Source: Thiorhodococcus mannitoliphagus
Lineage (GTDB): Bacteria > Pseudomonadota > Gammaproteobacteria > Chromatiales > Chromatiaceae
Reading direction: 5' to 3'
NCBI RefSeq assembly: GCF_010915725.1
Contig: NZ_JAAIJR010000006.1
Coordinates: 25,378 to 89,377, forward strand
Length of the DNA stretch: 64,000 nucleotides
Position numbers and translations under genes: made by a program. The notes beneath the pieces are model-generated. The model searched no databases, was not told the DNA's origin, and saw only the letters and a program-made list of their open reading frames with translations. Within the stretch, counting starts at the first letter, position 1; every line of letters starts with the position of its first letter. This document shows, in pieces, positions 10,678-18,873 of the stretch.

Positions 10678-11643
10678 TTACATAGGCGCGATCATCTCGG
10701 CATTGTTGTAGGTACCGCCAACGGGCTCACCGTTGAAGGTATCACCCATGTTGTACTCGAGCTTGATAACCACAGCGCCGGTTCCGCCAGCAGCAGCCGA
10801 ACCTTCGTTATAAACCTGCGCCCAACCACCGGTCGGCTCCAGGGTATCGTAGGTGATCGGGCTGAGCAGATCTTCGACATCGACGCGACCAACGCAGACG
10901 ACGTTGACCGGCAGCGCACCCGAGATCGGGTTCTCGTCGCGATCATAGACCTCTGTGGTTCCGGCGCTGCCCAGCCAGATGGTGGCTTCCAGGCTGCTAG
11001 TACCATTCGGTGCCATGTCGACGCCGACCGGAGTTACGAAGAATGCCGTCTCGAATTCGTCGAACGGCAGCAGGTTGACCTGAGCGCCGTACTCGGACGC
11101 GTAGCCGGAGTAGTTGTAATTAGTCGCATCGTTGGAATAGGCCTGGTAGCCCCACGCAGCGCCACTGCCGTACTCGAACACGAAGACTTCGCCGCTGAGG
11201 GTGTCTTCGCCGGTGCTGCTGTCGTTGTCGTCAACCAGGAGGTAGGCGCGAGCCGGCAGCTGAGTGGCGGCGAAAGCAAAGGTAGCGGTCCCCCAGTCGT
11301 TGTTGATGCCCGGGTCGTTAAACAGTACGCCCTGAGTCTCGGAGCCGAACTTGCCGCTGACGTCGAACGTCTGGATGTCATTCGGGCTGGTGGGACGACG
11401 CACGTCGAACTCGACGCAGGGAGCAGCCTTGTCTTCGGCGGCGGCCTTGCTCTTGTAGTAGAGACGGTAGTGCAGCTCGTTAGCAGCCTGTCCGGTATTC
11501 ACGACGCTCACGACCGAGGCAACGGTTTCGCTCAGCGCGAGATACGGGAAGAAGACGCTGTCCGCCTGAGCGGTTTGGATGCCGACTGCCGAGGCGCCGA
11601 TGGCCGCCGCAACCGCGGATGCGAGTGTGGATTTTGCAAACAT
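10678..11643 (-). CDS. Exported protein of unknown function
   Basis: A 321-residue secreted protein. A clear signal peptide (MFAKSTLASAVAAAIGASAVGI, cleavage likely after AQA) is preceded by AGGAG at good spacing from the ATG at 11643, which decides the start. The mature part is acidic, rich in Gly, Ala, Tyr, Asn and Thr, with few lysines, and begins DSVFFPYLALSETVASVVSVVN, which looks like an extracellular beta-sandwich-type protein. Two cysteines (APCVEF and VVCVGR) could pair. Isolated transcription, a strong start site and a strong hairpin after it suggest high expression, for example as a surface-layer or matrix protein; that is inference only. Confidence 0.8.
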   Translation of the reverse strand: MFAKSTLASAVAAAIGASAVGIQTAQADSVFFPYLALSETVASVVSVVNTGQAANELHYRLYYKSKAAAEDKAAPCVEFDVRRPTSPNDIQTFDVSGKFGSETQGVLFNDPGINNDWGTATFAFAATQLPARAYLLVDDNDSSTGEDTLSGEVFVFEYGSGAAWGYQAYSNDATNYNYSGYASEYGAQVNLLPFDEFETAFFVTPVGVDMAPNGTSSLEATIWLGSAGTTEVYDRDENPISGALPVNVVCVGRVDVEDLLSPITYDTLEPTGGWAQVYNEGSAAAGGTGAVVIKLEYNMGDTFNGEPVGGTYNNAEMIAPM

Positions 11644-12073
11644 TGCTGAATTTCTCCTGTGATTCACACGCTATAAGCTACTAGAGTTTTTGAACGTATT
11701 TCGGATTTTTGACCTCTACCCGAAATGGCGGTAGCAAAGCAAGGCCGCATCGCTACATCTGAAACGCATGCCACGCTAGCTCGCGGCTCGATCAGGAGTC
11801 TACACCACAAATTGTTGTTGTCAACCCACAAGGATCGATTAAAAGCGACGTCGCGCCACGCTCAGGCAGGCGACGAAGCCCGTAAAAACACTGACGAAAC
11901 CCTGCAACTGCGGTTTCCTAGTCGGACCACCAAGTCAATTGTCGCAACAACGCAACAGTTGACATAAAAGTCGCCACACCGGATGCCGGTCTGCGGGAGC
12001 CCTGAACTCGTGCCCCACCCGGGATGGGAGGAGCGCGACGCGTGGGGACTCGCCGTCGAGCGGACGCGGGGGG
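11644..12073 (-). promoter_or_regulatory. 430-base intergenic leader region of the exported protein
   Basis: No gene recognised. The stretch is richer in A and T than its surroundings, which fits a promoter and leader for the exported-protein gene starting at 11643. I could not assign a -35/-10 pair with confidence; ttatag at about 11671-11676 (minus strand) is the nearest -10-like hexamer. Small frames here lack coding character. Confidence 0.35.
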
Positions 12074-13027
12074 TCAAAAGATATCAACATCGCCCATGGT
12101 GTAGTAGAGAGTACTTCTCGCATACGGCGTCTCGAATTCACTCTCCCAGCACATATGTGCGGCCACGACCGGGGTTTGCTTAAACTCGGCGTCGAAACAC
12201 TCGCGCCACCCCAGAGGCAGCCAGACACGAGCATCCCCGCCGGCCGCTCCGTCGAGCACATGCCAGGCCACGGCTTGCAGCGCCTTGGTCAGCAGAGACT
12301 GCGGTAAGAGAATATCTATCAGCAGAAAACGCTCCCCATCGGACCGTGCGACGACCCATCCCACGAGCCGGCCGAAGCGATAGACTCCCAGAAGTTGATA
12401 GGTCCGAAGCGGACATGAAGCATACCGCCATTGGAGATATTGGCGATCACGCACCAGACTCAAGGGCAAATCGGCGTTTCTAGCGCGCCAAAAATTGTCG
12501 AGTCGGCCATCATCCCAACGCAACGGCGCGACGCGCCACAAGTGGAAACGCGACTTTCGAGGAACGACCTCCGATTCCATGGCAACTTCGATCTGCGCGT
12601 ACACACCGGCCCGCTCACCCACCAGATATGGACCCCGCCCTGGATAGCCATAGCGAAACGACCCCGGTAGATCCGCCTCCGCGCGGGACAAAAGCTCTCG
12701 CAGCAAGCGCGTGAACAGATTGGCCCGCCCGATCCCACCGCGATGCGCGGGATGCACCATGACGTCGCAAACCTGAACAAAAGGGATGATTCGGCCGCGA
12801 TGAACACCTGGCAGAGTGACTGCCCCGGCGTGCGCGACGATCTGCCCCAACGCGTCCCGCGCGACAAGCGATCGAGCCCCGTTAAACGCTCCCAACAAGG
12901 CCTTGCTGTCATGGAACTTCCACTGCCATGTCTCGCGCCTTCTGCGCTCGCCGAACACGGTCTCGAACAGATCGATCAGCTCGGGCACGTCATCGGCGGA
13001 CGCTGTTTCGATACGATAATCGCGCAT
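12074..13027 (-). CDS. GNAT-family N-acetyltransferase
   Basis: A 317-residue protein whose first 150 residues have the GCN5-type fold: MRDYRIETASADDVPELIDL start, and the acetyl-CoA motif A region DVMVHPAHRGGIGRANLF, where RGGIGRA is the pyrophosphate-binding loop. The remaining half (residues 170-317) resembles the extension of two-domain GNAT proteins found in polysaccharide loci. The start at 13027 is preferred over 13090 because the fold begins there. It lies 129 bases downstream of the OGT-like gene on the same strand, so it may acetylate a sugar or lipid in the same pathway. Confidence 0.78.
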   Translation of the reverse strand: MRDYRIETASADDVPELIDLFETVFGERRRRETWQWKFHDSKALLGAFNGARSLVARDALGQIVAHAGAVTLPGVHRGRIIPFVQVCDVMVHPAHRGGIGRANLFTRLLRELLSRAEADLPGSFRYGYPGRGPYLVGERAGVYAQIEVAMESEVVPRKSRFHLWRVAPLRWDDGRLDNFWRARNADLPLSLVRDRQYLQWRYASCPLRTYQLLGVYRFGRLVGWVVARSDGERFLLIDILLPQSLLTKALQAVAWHVLDGAAGGDARVWLPLGWRECFDAEFKQTPVVAAHMCWESEFETPYARSTLYYTMGDVDIF

Positions 13028-13156
13028 ACTGCGTGTCGACCTCGAACTTGACGGGGCATTTTGGAAGCAGCCTACGTCCAGGACCCGCACATAAAAAGGC
13101 GCAATCGCTAAGAAGGGCGCCCAACTTGAGCACGCCGTGCTTGGGATGTTCTGTGA

Positions 13157-15775
13157 TCAGTGAGTCCTCGCACAACCGCCTTTATTTGCTGCGGAACGCT
13201 CAGGGATGTCACTTCGCTCGGCTTGACAGGCAATCGGGTCAAGCATTGTCGGTGCCTCCCCAGCGATTTGCCTGCGCCACATCCGCTGGTACAGTCCCTC
13301 AATGTTCCTCGCGAAGCGAGCAATATCGAAGTAAGGGGCTTTCACGCGAGCGTCGACGAGCTTTTGCCTGATCGCAGTCAAGCGCGCCGGATCAGTCGCC
13401 AAATCGCGTGCGAGGATTTCATAGTCCGACAGATTCTGCACCGTCAACTCCGCCAAGCCCGACGCTTTGAGCAAGCTTGCCGCGACGCGTGACGCGAAGG
13501 TGCCACCCAGACAGGTCACCACGGGGACACCTGCCGATAGCGCGTCTGATGCCGTTGTGTGTGCATTAACCGGGAGCGTGTCCAGAAAGAGGTCTGCCAG
13601 ACCAAGTCTCGCCAAGTGCTCTGCCTGCGGGAGCTTCGATGCGAAGATGAGTCGCTCCGGCGCAATCTCGCGTGCAGCCGCCTCCCGCCGCAAACCCTCG
13701 CTGACACCCTCCCGGCTCGCGTAGAGCCAGAGCACGGATTGAGGAATCGCTCGGAGGAGATTACACCAATGATCGAAGACGTCCGGCGTAATCTTGTAGG
13801 GCTCGTTGAAACAACAGAACACGAAGACATCGGCAGGAAGCCCTGCATCTTCGCGCGACGGCTGAGCGGCGATTGAGCGGTGAGGATCAACAGGCGCGTA
13901 GGTATCGGGCAGGTAGGCGACCGCCTCATCATAAAAGGTCGCCTGCTCGGGCGGAACGATCAACGGATCAGCAATCAGGTAGTCGATGAAGGGCACCCCC
14001 AGCCCGCCGGGAAACGCGAGCCACGATACCTGCAGTGGACAGGGACGCAACGCAAGGATCTCGAGGCGATTATTACTTGTATAGCCCTTCAGATCGACCA
14101 GCACATCGATCCCATCGTCGCGAATCCGCTGAGCGGCCCGCACATGATTCAGACTGGAAATATCCACGAAGTGCTCGATGGCTTCGCGCAACCGCGTTCG
14201 CATCGCGCTACCATCGTCAGGCCCAGTTGAATAGCCGAAAACTTCGAGCTTGTCGCGATCATGATGTTCGAAGAGTGCCGCTGTCAGATAGGCGGTCGCG
14301 TGCTGAAAGAAGTCGTTGGACAGGTACCCGACTTTCAGCCGTCTCGCGCTGGACGGCGGAGCCGAATCCCCGAGTTCAGTCGCTCGGGCGCTCCATCCTC
14401 GATACTTCTGACCGTAAACTCGCGCGACCGCCTGGAGATCGGCAGCGCTAAGCCCTCGGACCGCAAGCGCTGAAAAAGGAGAGATGATTGACGCATTACC
14501 CTCGCGGACCTGCTCGCAGAGCTTCACTTCGCGACCATCCAAGTCACGCCAATCGCAAAGATAACGCTGCGCTGTCACCAACTGGGCAAGCAGCTTGGGC
14601 GGAGGATCTCGCTCAACCCCAATCTCTCGCTCAAGAATCTCCTTCGCCTCGGCATAGTGCCCAATCTGCATCAAGAGTTCGACGACATGGGCTACAAGCT
14701 CCGAGCCGCGGCGAGCCAAGGCACGCGCCTCGCGGATAGCCACTGGCAGCAAGGGATCGCCCTTAGCCAAAGCCCCCGAGTGCACGGGCGCATCCTGATC
14801 CGCCTCGTATGCACTCTGAATCAGGTAGGCGGAAGCGGGCTTCAGCGTTGGAGCCAGCTTGACCGCACGCAGCGCACATTCGAACGCCTCCTTGGGACAG
14901 CCACGCATCCTGGCCGCGTCTGCCAGGTTGTTCCACGTCTCCGCACGCAGCGGGTCGAGGGCGAGAGAGCGCTCGAAAGCGTCGCGCGCTCCTGTCGAGT
15001 CCCCTTTGCGCGCCAAGGCAACGCCGAGATGGTCCCAAACCTCCGCGCGACCAGAGAGCAAGTCAGCCGCGCGGTGCAGCAATGCTGCAGCTTGCACGAA
15101 ATCACCTCGCGAAAGCCAGCTCAAGCCCAGCAAGTGGTAAGCTTCCCCCCACTCGGGGTGCTGCTTCAGCTGTGGCTCTAGGACATCGACCAGCTCAGCG
15201 AACCGACCCGCTTGATAGCACTTGATGGCTTGCGCAAATTCCGCCTGCATCGAAGTTTGCGGCGGCGTTGCCACACTCCCCCCAGGAGACCGGTCTGGAA
15301 GCTCAGCAGCGGCATCCAGGGTGACTGGCGGCTCGAAAGGGTTTGCGCTGGCATCGCCGCCAGAGCTCAGCCGCTCCAAGGCCGGACGCCAACCTGCGGC
15401 GAGATCGCCGATGCGGCCGTTGTCCTGGAGTGACGCAACGAACCCGAGGGCCTCATCGACCCTTCCCAGCTCCACCAAATCGAACAGCAAGGCCGAGGCG
15501 AACGTCTCGGATGCAGGATCTTGCTCGTAGGCTCGCCTGAAATGCGGAATCGAGGCAGCCAAATAGCTAGATTCGAGCAGCGCGACACCCAGATTGAAGG
15601 ATGCAATGACGCGATTCGACCGCGCCTTGAGGGCATTCGTGTAACCTGAGATCGCTTTCTCCAGGTCCCCCGAACGATGGGCGAGCAGCCCCTCCTGCAG
15701 CGGATCGCGAGCGACGCTCCCGCGCGTTTGCTCAGCGGAAGACCAAGAAACCGAATAGTTGATCAAAGCAACCAC
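13157..15775 (-). CDS. TPR protein with O-GlcNAc-transferase-like (GT41) catalytic domain
   Basis: An 872-residue cytoplasmic protein. Residues about 25-400 are TPR repeats (for example GEAYHLLGLSWLSRGDF, AEVWDHLGVALARKGD, AETWNNLADAARMRG). Residues about 480-850 match the SPINDLY/OGT catalytic region: VGYLSNDFFQHATAYL with the active-site histidine, VDLLVDLKG-like DVLVDLKGYT, CCFNEPYKITP with the donor-binding lysine, and DALSAGVPVVT. It probably glycosylates protein targets selected by the TPRs. The annotated GTG at 15775 sits inside an AGGTGG sequence; a TTG at 15766 would be spaced five bases from that Shine-Dalgarno-like element and is the more likely start. Divergent from the PIG-L fusion gene, with almost no space between them. 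Confidence 0.9.
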   Translation of the reverse strand: MVALINYSVSWSSAEQTRGSVARDPLQEGLLAHRSGDLEKAISGYTNALKARSNRVIASFNLGVALLESSYLAASIPHFRRAYEQDPASETFASALLFDLVELGRVDEALGFVASLQDNGRIGDLAAGWRPALERLSSGGDASANPFEPPVTLDAAAELPDRSPGGSVATPPQTSMQAEFAQAIKCYQAGRFAELVDVLEPQLKQHPEWGEAYHLLGLSWLSRGDFVQAAALLHRAADLLSGRAEVWDHLGVALARKGDSTGARDAFERSLALDPLRAETWNNLADAARMRGCPKEAFECALRAVKLAPTLKPASAYLIQSAYEADQDAPVHSGALAKGDPLLPVAIREARALARRGSELVAHVVELLMQIGHYAEAKEILEREIGVERDPPPKLLAQLVTAQRYLCDWRDLDGREVKLCEQVREGNASIISPFSALAVRGLSAADLQAVARVYGQKYRGWSARATELGDSAPPSSARRLKVGYLSNDFFQHATAYLTAALFEHHDRDKLEVFGYSTGPDDGSAMRTRLREAIEHFVDISSLNHVRAAQRIRDDGIDVLVDLKGYTSNNRLEILALRPCPLQVSWLAFPGGLGVPFIDYLIADPLIVPPEQATFYDEAVAYLPDTYAPVDPHRSIAAQPSREDAGLPADVFVFCCFNEPYKITPDVFDHWCNLLRAIPQSVLWLYASREGVSEGLRREAAAREIAPERLIFASKLPQAEHLARLGLADLFLDTLPVNAHTTASDALSAGVPVVTCLGGTFASRVAASLLKASGLAELTVQNLSDYEILARDLATDPARLTAIRQKLVDARVKAPYFDIARFARNIEGLYQRMWRRQIAGEAPTMLDPIACQAERSDIPERSAANKGGCARTH

Positions 15776-15785
15776 CTAAAAGCTA

Positions 15786-17507
15786 ATGAGAATCCGCGAA
15801 CACGAATTCGTTCCGTACACCGCCGAGAGATCCATGCCTGGCGTAAGCGCCCTCATCCTAGCGCCCCACCCCGACGACGAGGTGCTCGGCTGCGGGGGGG
15901 CGATTATGCGGCACGTCGCAGCAAACGACCCAATCCAGGTCGCCATCGTCACGGACGGCGCCTTCGGCAGTGCGCAGGACCGAGCGCATCAGACGCGGAC
16001 CCGACAGCATGAGAGCCGTTGTGCCGCCAAGGTGCTGGGTTACGACAACCTCGAATTCTGGGAGCTGCCCGATCGCGGGCTGGCTTACGGCGAGCCGCTG
16101 ATCCGCCGGATTCTCGCCGCCATCGAGGCACAGCGAGCGGAGCTTGTTTACGCACCCTCTTGGTGGGAGATGCATCCGGATCACTTCGTACTGGCGCTCG
16201 CAACGGCGGAAGCCATCCGTCGCTGCTCGCGGCCCTTACGGCTGATGATGTACGAGATCGGCGTTCCCCTGCACCCAAATCGCCTCCTCGACATCACGGA
16301 TCTGGTCGAGCGTAAAGAGGCCGCCATCGCCTGCTTCGCGAGCCAGCTCGCGCAGCAGCGCTACGACGAGCACATCCTGGCGCTCAATGCCTACCGCACC
16401 TACACGCTGCCATCGAAGGTGCGCGCCGCAGAGGCCTATCGGATACTCGATCAGGACGAACTGCGTCGCGACCCGATCCGCGCGATCCGACCGGGAATCT
16501 ACTACACCCAAAACGGATCGAGGGAAGCGGCCACGCCCCCCTTGGTCTCCATCATCGTCGCCGACAGCAAAGACGGTCATCCTACGGATACGCTGGATTC
16601 GATTGCAATCCAAACCTACTCGAACATCGAGATCTTGATGCCGCCAGGGGAGCCGCCAATCTGGGACAAGCGCTTTCCTGTCCGTCAACTGGGCACCCAG
16701 GACCAACCGACTCCAGCACAATGGCTCAACCAGGCCTTGGACGCAGCCAACGGCGACTTCATCGCCATCTTGACCGACGACAGTGTGCTCGAGCCGGACC
16801 ATATCAGCGTCATGGTGGAGGCGCTCGCCGCCTCGGGATGCACGGGCTGCGGGTATTCGAGCGTGCATGAGGCTAGCGGCGCACCCACGGACAACCTTCC
16901 GCAGCCGAGCCCTGGCCAGCTGATCGAGCGATTCGAGCTTTGGGGCGGCGCCCAGGTTTCACTCTCGCGCTTTCTGATCGCCCGCAAGCTCATCGAGGGC
17001 CAATGCCGCTTCGACGAATCGCTCGACCATGGGTACGAGTGGGACTTTCTCGTACAGCTCTCACGTCGTACTGCATGCCTGCCCGTTGCGCATTCGAGCG
17101 TTCGTGTCAGGCGGCAGGCGCAAGCGACTGCTCAGTCGAATTCGCTCGATGCGCCTTTCGTAGATCCATCGCTCGATGCCGCCTTCGCCAAATGGCAAGC
17201 GACCTGGAGCCCCTCCGAGATGCGCGCCCTCGTCGCCTGGCAAGGCTCCCGTCGAATCGCGGCCGAGCAATCGGCGCAGCGCCAAGCCGTGGTCCTGGAG
17301 GAGCAAACCGCCGCACTTCGGAATGCCCAAAGTGATGCCGAGGCGCTGCGCCAACGGCTCGCCGAGGCGCATGCTCGACTGCAACAGTGCACGAGGGAGC
17401 TGGAGTCCGCGCACCAGGAAGTCCACGCCCTGCGTCAATCCACCTCCTGGCGTCTCACCGCGCCTCTGCGCCTCTTGATGACGCGCCTCAAGGGCGCGAA
17501 ACCTTAG
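15786..17507 (+). CDS. PIG-L deacetylase / GT2-like glycosyltransferase / coiled-coil fusion
   Basis: A 573-residue three-part protein. Residues about 17-200 are a LmbE/PIG-L zinc-dependent N-deacetylase: LILAPHPDDEVLGCGG supplies the HPDD metal motif and the later MHPDHFVLA gives the third ligand. Residues about 250-450 are a GT2-type domain (PLVSIIVADSKDGHP, GDFIAILTDDSVLEPDHI), where DDS replaces the usual DxD. Residues about 480-573 form a coiled coil ending in STSWRLTAPLR, a tail often seen in polysaccharide glycosyltransferases. It could deacetylate and extend amino-sugar glycans. ATG 15834 (MPGVSALIL) is an alternative start with GAGAG before it. Confidence 0.85.
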   Translation: MRIREHEFVPYTAERSMPGVSALILAPHPDDEVLGCGGAIMRHVAANDPIQVAIVTDGAFGSAQDRAHQTRTRQHESRCAAKVLGYDNLEFWELPDRGLAYGEPLIRRILAAIEAQRAELVYAPSWWEMHPDHFVLALATAEAIRRCSRPLRLMMYEIGVPLHPNRLLDITDLVERKEAAIACFASQLAQQRYDEHILALNAYRTYTLPSKVRAAEAYRILDQDELRRDPIRAIRPGIYYTQNGSREAATPPLVSIIVADSKDGHPTDTLDSIAIQTYSNIEILMPPGEPPIWDKRFPVRQLGTQDQPTPAQWLNQALDAANGDFIAILTDDSVLEPDHISVMVEALAASGCTGCGYSSVHEASGAPTDNLPQPSPGQLIERFELWGGAQVSLSRFLIARKLIEGQCRFDESLDHGYEWDFLVQLSRRTACLPVAHSSVRVRRQAQATAQSNSLDAPFVDPSLDAAFAKWQATWSPSEMRALVAWQGSRRIAAEQSAQRQAVVLEEQTAALRNAQSDAEALRQRLAEAHARLQQCTRELESAHQEVHALRQSTSWRLTAPLRLLMTRLKGAKP

Positions 17508-17565
17508 CGCGATCAACCCCGCCGAGTTCTGCACGACGACAGCGCCCGGAGCGCTTGCGAGCCAA

Positions 17566-18846
17566 CTATCGATAGAAGATGTCGCGGTACGCCGTATAGA
17601 GGGCGATGGTCAGCAACGGCATCACGACGAGCAGGCCGAGCATCAAGGGCAGCATAGCCACGATGACCAGCACCAAGGCGACGAGGCCGTAGACCAGAAA
17701 CGGCAGGATGTTCTTCAGACAGCCCATGAAGCTCAGCTTGAATGCCTGGAGCACGGGCACATCGTTCAGCGCGACAAGCGCAGGGGCGAAGAACATCGCC
17801 ATGGCCAAGGGGATACCCAAGAGCAGCGCAAAGAGGACCGGCAGCAGGAAGCTCGGGGCTGTCGCCATGGACTCCAGGTCCGACGGATTCATGGTCGCAC
17901 CAGGCGCCATCATCCCGGACGTGCCGATCATGACGGCAAAAAGCCCACCGATGATGATCACGATGAGAAACGCGAAGAGCAGGTAGACGACACCCACCAA
18001 GGCGAGCGGACCCGGCTTCTCAGAAATCCCAGCGAAGAGACGGCTGACAGAGAAGCCCTCACCCTGATGCTGGGCGTGCGCACCCATGATGAGGCCAGCG
18101 GTCAGCATCGGTCCCAAGATGGTCGTCGCCAAGCTGCCAACGAATGGCACGATGCTGAGTAGGATCACGATGAGGTAGAAGAGCAGCAGGGCACCGATCC
18201 AACCGCCGGGCGCATCCTTGAACAGTTCCCATGCCTCAGCGATCCAGCCCCAGCCACGCCCCGCCTCGACGGCTCTCGGCGGATAGAGCCTATCCTCGCC
18301 GCCGCTCTCCAGCAGAGGCGGAGTCAGATCGGCCCCAGGCGGTGCATAGGGATTCTGAGCGCCGCTCTCCGCCCCTTGAGACTGGCCGTGTGACTCCAAG
18401 TAGCGCTCCACCACGACACCGCAGGCCTGACAGACACCGGTTAGATCCGACACCTCGGCCGCACCGCATTTCGGACAGACCGACCAACTGCCATCGGACT
18501 TGGGGCTCGGCTTGGCGCTGCGCTCCGTGCGCTTCGCCAACCCCAGCGGCTTGGGCTTCTCCGTCGGTTCGGCATAAGGTCGCAATAGCGAAGCCTCCTG
18601 GGGGGCCACCGTATTCTGCGGCTCGATCGTAATCACCAGCCCGACAGCGGTCATTGCCGCCCGATAGCGCTCGGCGTCCTCGGCGCCAAGATTCTGCTTC
18701 AGCACCCGCCCGCCCCCCTTCAGAATGAGGTCGCGAGCGGTTTCTTCCTTCATGCGAAATTTCTTCGCGAGGCGCGGTACGACCTCGGAAAGCTCCTGCC
18801 CAGGCAGCAGATTGCCCGAGTAGATAATTCGATACTGTGCTTCCAC
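17566..18846 (-). CDS. Zinc-ribbon membrane protein with BPSS1780-like C-terminal domain
   Basis: A 426-residue protein. Residues 1-85 are a small soluble domain (MEAQYRIIYSGNLLPG, KFRMKEETARDLI). At about residues 122-147 two CxxC pairs (CPKCG, CQACG) form a zinc ribbon. The C-terminal 220 residues contain five or six hydrophobic segments (GALLLFYLIVILLSIVPF, LLFAFLIVIIIGGLFAVM, LPLMLGLLVVMPLLTIALYT), resembling the BPSS1780 family of proteobacterial membrane proteins. Function is unknown. The next gene upstream, a SEC-C/TPR protein, is on the same strand with a 27-base gap, so they probably share a transcript. Confidence 0.75.
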   Translation of the reverse strand: MEAQYRIIYSGNLLPGQELSEVVPRLAKKFRMKEETARDLILKGGGRVLKQNLGAEDAERYRAAMTAVGLVITIEPQNTVAPQEASLLRPYAEPTEKPKPLGLAKRTERSAKPSPKSDGSWSVCPKCGAAEVSDLTGVCQACGVVVERYLESHGQSQGAESGAQNPYAPPGADLTPPLLESGGEDRLYPPRAVEAGRGWGWIAEAWELFKDAPGGWIGALLLFYLIVILLSIVPFVGSLATTILGPMLTAGLIMGAHAQHQGEGFSVSRLFAGISEKPGPLALVGVVYLLFAFLIVIIIGGLFAVMIGTSGMMAPGATMNPSDLESMATAPSFLLPVLFALLLGIPLAMAMFFAPALVALNDVPVLQAFKLSFMGCLKNILPFLVYGLVALVLVIVAMLPLMLGLLVVMPLLTIALYTAYRDIFYR

Positions 18847-18873
18847 GTTAAGTCTCCTGTGGTCGGTGGAGCA

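Noticed and set aside
11725..11967. An 80-codon plus-strand frame in the leader of the exported protein
   Set aside because: Low-complexity composition, no start signal, and lies in the probable promoter region.
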